Of a stretch of DNA of 64,000 bases, positions 25,691 through 41,230 are shown one piece after another. The notes under the pieces are model-generated. The model was not told the DNA's origin and made no database searches. It saw nothing but the letters and a program-made list of their open reading frames with translations. The first letter of the stretch is position 1. Each line of letters begins with the position of its first letter. Origin of the DNA: Latrodectus hesperus (Eukaryota > Arthropoda > Arachnida > Araneae > Theridiidae); NCBI GenBank assembly GCA_037975125.1, contig CM075858.1, forward strand, positions 68,968,542 to 69,032,541, written 5' to 3'. The translations under genes were made by a program, and so were the position numbers.

Positions 25691-26780
25691 TGTCATATTC
25701 TAAATTTGTGACTACAAACAGAAAAATCACCTAGTGATATAAGATATACCATATTGAATCAATCTGAACATCAGTCCCGAAAATAATATTTATCACCTGA
25801 GAAGCATTGTTCATGACATATTTAATTTGTTCAACAATCATAGAAATGATTATTCTACACATAACAACATTAGCCATTATAATAATATTTTAATTATCCA
25901 CTAATTTCATATAATAAAAATGCGTTAATTATTTAAAATTTTATATAAATATTATTAATATGAAAAATGTCCCTCAAGTTTAATTATAAACTATAAATTA
26001 AGTTTTTGTGAATCTGCAAAATCTACTTTGAGATATATTCTGCTCTCGTGTTTAAGGAATTTGAATCTCAATCATATATAAAAGATAAATTTTATTCTAG
26101 TGGTGCTAGATTTAATAGACGATACAATACTCAGGAATATGTTATTTAGAACGCGATGACTGATATTTCAATGATATTTAAATCATCTGCAATATCGAAG
26201 TACAAGTAAAAAATGATTTACGAAAGAAATATTATTTTACTAAAAATATATCCTTCAAATCGAAATTGAAAAATTTCCTTCGAGATTAACAATGATTTTT
26301 AATTTTAATTTTTAGTGAATCTGCAACTATAAATTTAATATGATTTTTGTATGTAGGTTTTAGAAGATTTAAAGAATACCAGTAAAAAGAATCTTTCACA
26401 ATCTATCTCATATTTAATGAATAAAAAAAGTTATCATATTTGGAACAATACAATAGACGTTATAATATTACACAAATTTCCTAATAATTCAACATTACAA
26501 AGAATTATTTTTATTTTAATTATTTTTTAAATCAAAAATTTTTCATGGTCATTAAAAATTTCAAGTTTATTTTAATTATGAATTAAAAATATGATTTTTC
26601 CCAAATTTATACTTACAAAAATCATGTCTATATAGAATATATTTTTGATATATTTAATTCCTTTATATATTTGCCACTTAAAATATTTAACCCTATTTTT
26701 GACATCCTAGTGATTTAAAACGAAAATATTATCCTACTTTGAGCAATATCAAACATTATAATAAAATTTTATATAGTTTC

Positions 26781-26837
26781 GAATTATAATTCCATGTTAG
26801 AATTAATGTATGTATTTCTAATATGGAATTATAATTC
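26781..26837. repeat. 22-bp inverted repeat, one mismatch
   Basis: Arms 26781-26802 (GAATTATAATTCCATGTTAG plus AA) and 26816-26837 pair at 21 of 22 positions around a 13-base loop. Each arm itself contains the 12-bp palindrome GAATTATAATTC. Confidence 0.8.
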
Positions 26838-27239
26838 TCTGTCACCTCTATTAACATAGAGAGACAACATTCGAAATCACATTAAAAAGATTCTGAAATA
26901 TGCATTTTAATTTCCTTTTCTTTTAAACCTTTAACTACAAATATCATCTTGAGATATAGTTCTGGTATATTAAATTAATTTGAATATCAATCACAAAAAC
27001 TGCTTTCAACCCTCCGTGACATCCTCAATCGATATAACTATAATAACGAGTATTCAATTTAGAACCGTACCAGACATTATAATGGTATTTAAATTACCCG
27101 GTAACTCCATATTCCAAGAACAAAAGCATTTCAAAACCATTTCAGGGAAGGTATCTGAAACTTTTATCATTTTAGATAAATATTTTTGTTTTTCTTTCCG
27201 ACTCCTTGTTGAGGATCGGAAAACGACCCATTCTTTTCC

Positions 27240-27690
27240 GTTAATTACTTTCTCGTAAGAACGGTTCTACAAGGCCATAGTCCCTAGTCGTCCCATCAAC
27301 TATGTTATGGCATCTCTTCAACCACCCTCCTCCTCGGATCAGCTCTCCTCCACCCTGAAGAAGGGGGTGAGGAATGCGTATCACGCGAATACTCAACCAT
27401 GCGCCTTCTAGACGTCAAGAACACATGATGCTCTCTCACTAGGTTATCCGGAAAGCTCCATTTTGTTCTCTTCATGGACAGGAGTCCATTCGTTGGTGTT
27501 CTTCCCTGCTCATCCCCTCATCTGTAGACGTTCATCGCTCCCGGATTGGGGAACAGAAGCTCCCAGAATCTGAACTTGCATGATGATTTTTTTTTCGAAG
27601 CACTTTCCTCCCCGTTGTGTTCGAGAAGATATCGATACTGGGACTTTCGTAGATAAAGTGCTTCCTTTTTTCGCACGTCAAAAACATTTT
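27240..27690. other. Unclassified GC-rich island
   Basis: The most GC-rich stretch in the window. It has CCTCCTCCTCGGATCAGC, a GAAGAAGGGGGTGAGGAATG block and several CpGs. A frame of about 40 codons is open on each strand through 27290-27425, but I recognise no protein family. The 13-mer AGTCCCTAGTCGT at 27279-27291 is shared with 18284-18296. Sharp compositional edges suggest an inserted repeat; a conserved regulatory element is possible. Confidence 0.35.
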
Positions 27691-29549
27691 GTATGCACGT
27701 AGGAAACTGTTTACATGCTAAACGATCTCATACATGTATTTATGGGTATATATTTTTCTGTTAGAATTATATGTACCTCTAAAAAATGTTTTTTAGAGAT
27801 TTATATACCTCTATGTCATTCGAAGAAGAAAATTTGCCTAAAAGATGCATATATTGCTTATATTTTTTTAAAAAATATTCAAAATCTTATTTTTTAAAAT
27901 TTAGTTTAGATTATTTTAAAATTTAGTTGTGGTATTTTATGACTTTATGTACGTTTTAAATGTCCTATTTTCAAGTTTTCATCAATTTACATTGCATTTA
28001 AAAGTTATGAGATATTTCCTTAACTATAAGTCTTGTGTGTAAGAGAAAAGCGATTATTAACTTTAATACTTAGCTTTAAAGTTACTGGCTTTAAGTTGAT
28101 TGCTGCTAACGCAACATAAATAATTTGTAAATAATAGTAATATAAAAGAAAGAGCATAATCATAAAATCTTATAAATACTTATAAATCTATGTTTTCTAG
28201 GAACAATATCATCAGGAATTATGTTAGCATTACGGAAAAATATTTTTGTGGTATAAAAGTTTAAGATATTTTGTGTTCTCTATATTGTAAATAATACAAA
28301 TTTAAACTCAGTATTTTATGTTATAGACGATAGATACTGTTTTTTTAATAGACAAATACTTCAATATATAGGCCCTTACACCACCAAACAAACAGCCTAT
28401 TTATCCATTTTTAGAACTTTTTTAGAGATGATGGGTTGTATTTAAAGGTTGTAAGAGACGGAATCTGAAATATTCCCAAGAACCAGGAGCAATCAAACCA
28501 GCCAAGGCAGTCGACAGATATGAAATTCCGAAAAATAGCAGTGATCTATAATTTTCTTTCAGTAACAAAAACCAAACTCAAAAAGTACAATTTTTAAAAG
28601 GATAATGTGGTGAGATGGTATTTGCGCTTGGCATTTTTCTAGAAATTCTCATTTAATACATTTCTAAAGATATTTATTACTTACAAATTAAAATCTACAA
28701 AATTTTAAAGAAGTAATTTATTTGAAGTCCATTTAATCATGATAAACTATACAGTTTAGTTATTGAATTTTCAAACAAAATATAAATTTTGTGTGTTAAA
28801 AGCTGAATTATACAGTATCTATTTCAAATAGGAATTTCTGATAAAAATTCTATTAAATAATTCAGTTGCAATGCGCTAAGCACAAATCTGGCTATTCAAT
28901 AATTTGTTTAGAAAGAATCATGTGAATAATCGTACGAAATTTCAAAATTTAACATTTATTAACAATGAAGTGCATATCTGTTTATAAAATTAAATGATTC
29001 AACAAATAGCTAGAAACCATAATGTTCGGACATCAATGTTTACTTCATTTAAAATCCAATATAAGTCTTAGAAGGAGATAAGGAAAGTAGCACAAGCACA
29101 AAGTCGTCAATATGCCAAACTGACAACAGCATCGGTTATAATAAAAATCTTACATTTTCTTTTATTTAATTACAAACAATTATGCAAGAATTTCATAAAC
29201 TATTTCATATATTTATGTATAGAATAATTTTTGAAATTCCTGATTATGCGATTATTTACACCAAACATTCTTATGTTAATTTTACAACATGACATATTTC
29301 AATGCTTCTGCACTGTACCGCACAAATGCAATACAGATAATCACCAAGCAGTAAACAATTCTTGAAATTGGGAGATATAAAAAAAACTTTAACATTACAT
29401 TCATCGAATGATCATTTACAAATAAGAGTTAGATTTTAAATTCACACTTTAATCTTCGCATTACCTTGTCTGGGACGTGCTGTCATTTATCTATAACGTC
29501 CATATGTGCTTTCGTTGCTATGGTGTCAATATGTAGAAAAGGGTGCCAG

Positions 29550-29606
29550 CTCAGGATTGACCTTGTCATACCTGACTGTGGTTCAAAATTAAAAGACGCT
29601 TAGTTA
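29550..29606 (+). mobile_element. tRNA-like SINE remnant
   Basis: GGGTGCCAGCTCAGGATTG resembles a pol III A box and GTGGTTCAAAATTA, about 40 bases on, resembles a B box. This spacing and order is that of a tRNA-derived SINE head. The remaining body is short or decayed and runs into a (TATG)/(TA)n tract, which commonly forms at SINE tails. Confidence 0.4.
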
Positions 29607-29611
29607 TCGAG

Positions 29612-29615
29612 TATG

Positions 29616-29700
<85 letters not shown>
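29612..29700. repeat. (TA)n microsatellite with TATG start
   Basis: Begins GTATGTATGT and continues as pure AT dinucleotides to 29700. The TG-containing edge fits the TG-to-TA pattern seen at other tracts in the window. Confidence 0.95.
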
Positions 29701-29702
<2 letters not shown>

Positions 29703-30317
29703 TTTAATCATAATGTGTTTCCAAGAATCATCAGTACAACTATGCATGTATCAATATTACTGATTATAGTTTGATTATAAGTATGATTCAAATTAATTAC
29801 AATTATTGTAATCAAAATTTCTAAATTTAAACTGAAAATGTTTTAAGTTCGATATCAATAACCTTATAAAAGTGTTATTCTATTCCGTGTGGTAGTTCTC
29901 ATTTCAATACCAGATAGAAATTCAGCAGAACCACACAGGCTAAGGATATCATTTATATATACATATAGAGAGAGATACTTTTCAAATGCAAAATTCATTT
30001 AAATTCAATTTATAAAATAAATTAAAATCAAAATAGTTTTTATGAAATATTATTTTATAATTCAACTCTCTGGGCATGTTTTCTAATTTATCATTTTTAA
30101 TTAGTTTTTATGAGACAATACAAAATATGCTTTCCATTTGCTAAAATCGAATGTAAAACATTCTGCACGGAAGAATTCTACAGGAATTCTCTATAACATG
30201 AGTTGGAATTATTTCCAATGTGGTTCGTATATCATCTGTTTGATTATTTCGAAACTCTTAGCAAGTATTTCACTTGCTGAAAATATTGCTTAATATAACA
30301 AAAATGTCTAAATTTCT

Positions 30318-30360
30318 ACCTAAAATGTTTCGAAAGTAAATGAAATATGAAGTCTCTTAG

Positions 30361-30449
<89 letters not shown>

Positions 30450-30590
30450 TGCTGTGTTCACCAGATGTTCATATTCTTCTGATTTAAATGCTTTGAAAGT
30501 AAATGAAATATAAAGTCTTAAGGTTTCTAGATAATAAAAATTATGTGTATTCTTTAAATGTTATAATTCTTCTGACTTAAATTCTTGGTA
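30318..30590. repeat. Imperfect tandem duplication containing a (TA)n tract
   Basis: A unit containing GAAAGTAAATGAAATATGAAG, later followed by TGTTCATATTCTTCTGA, recurs: GAAAGTAAATGAAATATAAA (about 30493-30512) then TGTTATAATTCTTCTGA (about 30559-30575). The first copy is enlarged by the (TA)n tract at 30364-30443; the second has only short AT sequence at that position. So the tract expanded after the duplication. Confidence 0.7.
30364..30443. repeat. (TA)n microsatellite, about 80 bp
   Basis: Pure TA run inside the first copy of the local tandem duplication. Confidence 0.97.
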
Positions 30591-31584
30591 AGGACATAGG
30601 TATTTCTACCTACATTTCCTTTACAGTATTAGGAAAACTTTGAAGAAATACATTATAATATTATTAAGTTTCATTGCGACGTTTAGATATGATTTTTTTT
30701 AAATTTTCCATAAAAAAGATTCAGAAAAGATACTGTTACTTTGTTTTTAAAAGTTAAAGAATATTTTTCTGACAGTTACTTACTGTGTCTGAGAGTACTT
30801 TACATATAAATATTTTTAGACCAGCATGGATAGACTATATAATTTTTATATCGGTAAAAGCTATGAAATATTAACTACAAACAATTACTGTAATAAAAAT
30901 TATTAAAAATTTTCATTTTATCACACTTCTGTAAAAATTAATAACTCTTTATATTCACTTTTTGTTAAGAAAACAATTTTTAATAACTATCTTGTTTCAA
31001 AATGATATATATAACGACACATGAAATTAAAGTGAAGTAGAACACTTTCAAGTACCGAACATATTTTCTTGTTATACACTATCTAATTTTTTTCTAGAGA
31101 AACACTTAAGGTTGAGATATTTCCTAAAATATTCTCACATAGAACTATTTTTAATAGAAAACACTCTGTCATGCATAACCTAAATGGTTTTAATGACTTC
31201 GCCAATGTGATGATAACACGTTTTAGTGGAACGACTTTTTCAATGGCCCGAAACTTGTGAGCTTAAAAGGGTTGCTTTAAGGTTGAAGGAATGATGAAAT
31301 GGATTTCTCCCTCATCCCTGCGATAATGTGAGTCTATCATTTTCTCAAAAAGCTTAGCTGACCTTGCTTATTCAATTTCCTTCGCTTCAGGTGGCTGCTC
31401 CATCTGCACTTGAAGAAAGACGTTGTTCCTGCCAACTTTATCGATTTAAATTACATTCCAAAAATTTTAAAAACTGATAGAAGGAAAAACATTTTATTGT
31501 TCTAAAATGTTAAAATAAGGGAATTCTTTACTATAAATTTACTTCAAAGAATGATTTATGAAATATCAATTTTTAACGAAGCAG

Positions 31585-31720
31585 GCTACAAAGTTATAGA
31601 AATGGTTCAGACGTTTTGTTCAACAGTTCATATGTTCGATTCTCACCTTGGGTGTGGATGTCTATAGAAATTGAATATTTTTTAAACTCAGACACCTATC
31701 GAACTTGATCTGATGTCTAC
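31585..31720 (+). mobile_element. Possible tRNA-derived SINE remnant
   Basis: CAGGCTACAAAGTTATAGAAATGG could be a degenerate A box and ATGTTCGATTCTCACC a B box about 40 bases later, followed by a short GC-richer body. No target duplication or tail is visible, so this is a weaker call than the element at 34245. Confidence 0.35.
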
Positions 31721-33837
31721 AAATATTTACATAAAATATATAAGATGAGTTAAAAGAAAGTAATATTTGATTTAAATGTATATCAAATTTAATTAAGATT
31801 TTCATTTTTAGAATGAACAAAACTGACAGAGCTTAATATTTACGCTTTTTTATTTAGTGGTGAGCACTTTATAAACTATAAACTTTAGAATAATTTTAAT
31901 GTGAGCTGAAATTTATGAAAAAATCATTTATTACGGATGGCATTTTATAAACTAATAAACTTGAATGATGATCGCTAGAGTTAAATTTTTAAATTAAAAT
32001 AAATAATTCTCCCTGTTGGAGTGAAATAGATTTATCAAAATTGATTTAAATAAGCAAAAATAATTCAACTCAAAATCATCATAATTAATTGTTAAGACCT
32101 AATGACTTTCCAAGTGGGAACGCACAAATGTAGAAGAAATGACAAAACAGGATTTGGTGCTTTTTAGTTATCGAGACATGATTTGAATGTAAACCAAATC
32201 CTCGATCTCTCAATCAGGAGGAAAATTTTAGTAAAAAAATATCGTCAAAATATTTGCTATTTTTAAATCCGTGAAAAAATATCAACTGAAATTTATTTAA
32301 TAAATATTTATTCTGATTAAAACATCGCATTTCTTACTGGCTAAAGAAAATACTACTGTCCCATGTCACCAAAGAAAAAAACCGTAACAAAATACAGCAA
32401 ACTATAGAGAAGTGTTCATCATCGAAATTCTCGTAAAAGCAAGTAATCGCCAAATATAGGTTGATGTTTAAGAAAAAAGTTAATTTTCATGCATCATGGG
32501 TTGCTTTAAATAACAGATACTTATAATTCAAATGTGTACTATCTGATTTTTTTTAATTTACTTTCGATACATAAAAAATTGTTTTGTGATACTTAATATC
32601 TTTGCGTCATGCTCCTATCAAAATTTTAATCAGTTCATTTCAGAAAATATTAAATCAAAAACTAAAAATAAAGGTAGGAATTTAATTCATATAATCCTCG
32701 AAAAAGGAGTTGTACTTAAACGCTTAACCATATTCATTGTATCATAATTAATTACGAAATTCTATTCAATTAATTAATTAAAGTTGAATATTTTATTTCT
32801 TCTGTTATATCAACTAAAATTTCTACTATCAATTTTGGTAAATGAATTTTTTTTTTTTTATTACAAACATTTACTTTTTGTTTTAAAATTCTTATATTGA
32901 TTTATTGTTTCAAAATCTTAAAAACTTTAAACATTATCATAATTTTTTAGTTTCATAAAGTGACTTGCTTTATTGGGAAGTCGTTGCATAAAATCTAAAT
33001 AGAAATTTACTTTTTCTATTATTTTATATTTGCAATCTAAATTGTAATATCTTAGTAATTCTTCGCTTGACGTTTAAAAAAATTTGCTAAAAATTGATAC
33101 TCTGACTGTAATGCTTAGTTCCATACACAATAGAAATCTGTTGGTGAATTTTAAAAAAAAAATATTTGTTGATGGTTCTGGTACCGATAACAATCATACC
33201 CGAGATTAATGGAAATGACTTTTGAAAATTCTAACAGTTGTCAAAAAGGAGATTAAATATAATATTAGAATTCTATTCTTTGTCTTGTAAATTTCTTTTT
33301 TTTAATCTAATGTAGTAAGTCTTGACCTACATCGAAGATTAAATTTGTGAGGTTAGACAAGATTTCAAATACCTATTGAACAAACTGAAAAAATATGTAC
33401 ATGTGACGATTTGATTGTATATAAAATTTAATCCTTTAATTAAGCGGTTTTTTGAAGCATTCTTTCAAAGGAATGTTTTTTTGCTTTTCAATAATACTCA
33501 TACATTTTACATTATACAGATAATAAAGTTTGGCAACGTCTTTTCTAATAAACAATTTGTGAGTTATGGAGTTCCATTTTACCATATTGCAGAAAGATAT
33601 GTAAAACTATACTTTTATGATGAGTTTATTATAATCTCGTTTATTTTATATCAAATAATATAAATCTTTTGTAAATTTCTAAAATCCTGTACATCAGCTT
33701 CATTGTGGCTCTATGCTGCTTACGCTTGATGATCTTTCCATCCCAGAAACAATCTCAGCAACTGACCCCTTGTTTTCACGAAACAAAACTGAGATCTCAG
33801 AAAACAGACACAGCACTTAAGTTCATCATGCCGCTAA

Positions 33838-34022
33838 TTAGATGGGGCTATTTAAAATAGTTAACACAACCCATAGGGTTGATATTGTTGCCACATAAGA
33901 ATATTCTGGCAGCACATTGTCCGCCATTTGCAAAGTATTGGTTGATAAGTAAAAGACTATAATCGCATGATTTAGTGGGAAAAATCGAGAAAACATATTA
34001 ACATCTTCCGAAACTAATGTAC
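33838..34022 (-). CDS. Candidate terminal exon, unknown protein
   Basis: On the minus strand a strong acceptor (TTTTTGTTTTCCACAG, ending at 34023) is followed by about 61 open codons to TAA at 33838-33840. The frame enters with a split codon (two bases first). The peptide contains FYLSTNTLQMADNVLPEYSY and then a hydrophobic stretch (VATISTLWVVLTIL), so it could be the last membrane segment of a receptor or transporter. I recognise no family and see no upstream exon nearby. Composition is less AT-biased than the flanks. It could equally be chance or a retroposed fragment. Confidence 0.22.
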
Positions 34023-34232
34023 CTGTGGAAAACAAAAACACGACGATAATCAGACGAAATCAACACCTTCCACAAAAAATTACACATTAATATTAAAAAT
34101 TTAAGGAATCGTATTATAATAAAAAATAATTTTACTTAGTAGATCGTGCACAATTATTTAAAAGCTTATTTTTATATTACGTGTGACAGAGATATCATGC
34201 ATTTCTTGCCTATATGTGTAGTAAATACATTT

Positions 34233-34562
34233 TTAAATTCCATTTTTTTCCAACGACGGGCGCTTGTGTGACGAATCCTATGCCACAACACGGCCAGAAA
34301 CTGTTAATCATTTGTCGTTACTCAACGGGAACATGTGAATGAAGTCACGGAGGCGAGAAGCCTTGCCCACGCCATACCACCACAAACCCGTTTATAGGGT
34401 GGATCACATTCATAAATCAACACAGAAGAAAGGACAGAGAAACACTGAGAGAAAAGAGAAAGAAATTAACATCCATGCCTTAACCGGGATTCGAACACGG
34501 GATCCACAGCTCAGGAGTCAGGAACTCTAACCTCTCAGTCGTGTGTCGGCTTAAATTCCATT
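34233..34562. repeat. 12-bp target-site duplication flanking SINE
   Basis: TTAAATTCCATT occurs exactly at 34233-34244 and 34551-34562, immediately bounding the SINE. This is the expected footprint of LINE-mediated retroposition. Confidence 0.85.
34245..34550 (-). mobile_element. tRNA-derived SINE, complete, with target duplications
   Basis: About 306 bp on the minus strand, starting GCCGACACACGACTGAGAGG. The tRNA-like head has an A-box-like GACTGAGAGGTTAGAG (near 34525-34540) and a B-box GTGTTCGAATCCCGG (near 34484-34498). A unique body follows, ending in a short A tail (T5 at 34245-34249 on the + strand). Perfect 12-bp direct repeats flank it. The + strand 63-codon frame (ALTGIRTRDPQLRSQEL) is a translation of this SINE, not a gene. 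Clean ends mark a relatively young insertion whose pol III promoter may be intact. Confidence 0.85.

Positions 34563-38554
<3,992 letters not shown>

Positions 38555-38635
<81 letters not shown>
38555..38635. repeat. (TA)n microsatellite, about 81 bp
   Basis: Pure TA run ending TATATGCG. Confidence 0.97.
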
Positions 38636-38638
<3 letters not shown>

Positions 38639-38939
38639 TTATTTAATGATTTAATTATTTAGCTTCATATACAGAAAATAGTACATATATCATATTAATT
38701 ACATTTCTATTTTCAGAAATTTGAATTTTTCGTTAAGTTTTCAGATTTTAAACATTGTTCTTTATGTCAGTCTGCATAACATTTAAAAACATGTTTTCTT
38801 CATTCATGATATATTTGTCTTTGGCATGAATATATTCTATAATACAAATTGCAAAACATGAAAACTGATATGCAGCATACTTTCCCCATATTTCATTCTC
38901 TTATAAATCCCTTTTTCGATTGCAACTCTATAAAACATT

Positions 38940-39500
38940 AGGTGAGTGGAGTGACCGATGTATCATATTCATTTGTTCTCGCTGACATTTCTGAATATGC
39001 TGCTGCACCATCATTCAAGCAGGAGCATAAGCACCCACGATAACCTTCCTGAAAAGGATCTAAGACAGTCCACTGAATAATAACTCATCGATGATTCATC
39101 TTTTTTCTCTTTTCCAAGGAGTAAATAGTTTTCAGGACTTACGCCTATCAGCTCTTCTAAAAAGTAAAACGGAGAAAAAAAATGAATCCAGATAACGCTC
39201 CCATGCACTTGCTCGGTCCGGTAAACGCCAACTCTTAAGATAAATGAAGCGAGCGTAAAACAATTTACATAAGAAGAAACTGAATGCATAAGTAATGAAA
39301 GTGAGATGGAAATCAACTGAATATTTAATACGCGTTCTCTACTCTCGACCGCAAATCGTAGTTGATATTACATTCATTTCACTTCGCTTACGTTTTAAAC
39401 GACAGCCAAGTGACAACTATGTCATTTGCATGATTATTAATGAACTTTAAATAACATCGCTTGGAAAGGCGAAATAAAAGAGGGGGGAGGGAATCTGATT
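38940..39500. other. Unclassified GC-richer island with POU/homeodomain-like sites
   Basis: A less AT-biased block. A 101-codon minus-strand frame (39011-39316) has no recognisable domain. Around 39420-39450 it contains ATTTGCAT (POU octamer-like) followed closely by GATTATTAATGA (homeodomain-like). This could be a cis-regulatory element or simply an old repeat; the sequence alone does not decide. Confidence 0.25.
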
Positions 39501-41052
39501 TATATTGCAGTTATGAAAACTAACACAAATCAAGTGATATTAAAGCCAAAAGATTTCAAAGAAAGAAGGGAGATAATTATGATTTTTCATTTTGTACGCC
39601 GCTGTTTGCATTTCTAATTTGTTGTCAGAAAGACGAAAATTTGTTTAGCAAATTTTAGTTCAAAATAAACTAAATATATTTAAAAATAAATCATTAAAAT
39701 AGGTATGAAGAAGTATATACATATATATCTGTACAAAAACTGCTTTGGATACGATTTTAAGATTAAATCATGTATAATATCCATTATAAGCTAAGAAAAT
39801 ATGTTAGCAATTATTAAATACTCATCATTTTAAAAATATTTGTAAGCAGTTTTTCTGTAAAAAAAGTTTGTAAATGCAAAAAAAAAATGAATATTAAGTA
39901 TTTATTTATTAAAAATAAACTTTGAACAAGTTTGAAAGAATAAATTTTATTATTCTGCAAGTAATAAGAAATCAAGTTGTTTATTGAATGCATAAAAGAT
40001 TAAGATCAAATCACTTAAGCCACATGCATATTAATGTAGATTTTCCCCTTTTTTAAAGCTGTTTCATGGATTTTGTACAACATTTATGAAATAGCTTATC
40101 AGCGATATGATGTCATTAACTATCACTAAGAAGATCGCTGATATAACTATCATTGATGATAATATAGAGAATTTGGAGTTTATATACTGAACTTAATCAT
40201 TACTATAAAAAATATTACTGACTGATTTCTCAAGAGTCGAATTGTATAATTTACAGATAAAAGCTGAAATATTGGTACTTAAATTAAACACTATTAGTTT
40301 ATAAATTAATATCAGTGTTTGTTAAAGTCTACATACAACTAAGGTATAAGATACACGTTCGAAAATTTTCTTTTAGTCAAAGCACGATAGATACAAAACC
40401 AAGCAATTCTTAACAATTTGAAAAAAAACTCTAAGAAACCCCCTTTGTACAAATCTCGTTATATTATTTTGAAATGATTTAAATCTGCTCAGCATTTACA
40501 ATTTTATACCATATTCATGAGTGGTAATATATTTAAAGGAAAAATTATTTTAAGAATGAAAAAAATCTATTGTATTTTGTTGATAATCGATAGCAAGCAT
40601 AATGAGTACAAAAAAAAGCTTAAATCAGGTATTATGCCAAATGAAAAATGTATGGTTGTTAATGTCAGACAGTAAATTATTGCATAATAAGGAAAAACGA
40701 ATATATATAGTTAAAATTTTTTTAAAATGTTTAGATTACCAGACGTAAAGAGCATAATTAATAGGATATAAAATTTTATAAAACGATATGCAAAATGTGC
40801 AATCGTAAAAAACGATGCTATTGTAAGAAAATAATAACATTGCAACCAAAAATAATATTTTCTTTAGTGAGTCAAGTAAAATAATATTTTTTTGCATTTA
40901 GGAAGATAATTTCTTCAAACATTTTGAAATAATATTTTTCTATTTTTGTCAGAGACCAAAAAATATAAATGTGAAGCAAGGAAAAACAGATTAAATTCAT
41001 TATTAATGAATAACTGAATAATTTTTAAGCTTCAATAGAATTCACTTTGCGC
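39501..41052. other. AT-rich intergenic DNA, no gene seen
   Basis: Short low-complexity frames only. No mobile-element ends found. Confidence 0.5.
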
Positions 41053-41073
41053 TTTTTTTTTTTTTTTTTTTTT
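41053..41073. repeat. Poly(T) tract, 21 bp
   Basis: Uninterrupted T21. On the minus strand it is a poly(A) lying about 160 bases beyond the end of the retrotransposon remnant, so it may be the retrotransposon's 3' tail, but this link is unproven. Confidence 0.85.
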
Positions 41074-41230
41074 GTAAAATGTAGAGGGTTCTAAAAATCA
41101 CTGAATATTATCAATCTTAGAAATAATTAATGTATTTGAGGAAGTAACAGGGGAGTGATAATTTAAAAATAAATCAATTGAACTGGTCAGTGTATTCCAT
41201 TAAGGCTCTATATTCCTTGAAGTTTTGTTG

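Noticed and set aside
34339..34530. 63-codon frame with ALTGIRTRDPQLRSQEL
   Set aside because: This is the translated tRNA-like head of the SINE at 34245-34550; such peptides are common artefacts.
34480..34550. Functional tRNA gene
   Set aside because: A- and B-box-like segments are present but the acceptor stem does not pair properly, and the sequence continues into a SINE body with target duplications.
39011..39316. 101-codon minus-strand frame as a gene
   Set aside because: No recognisable domain and no convincing splice or promoter context. A GTAAGT donor-like and an acceptor-like site within it would break the frame.
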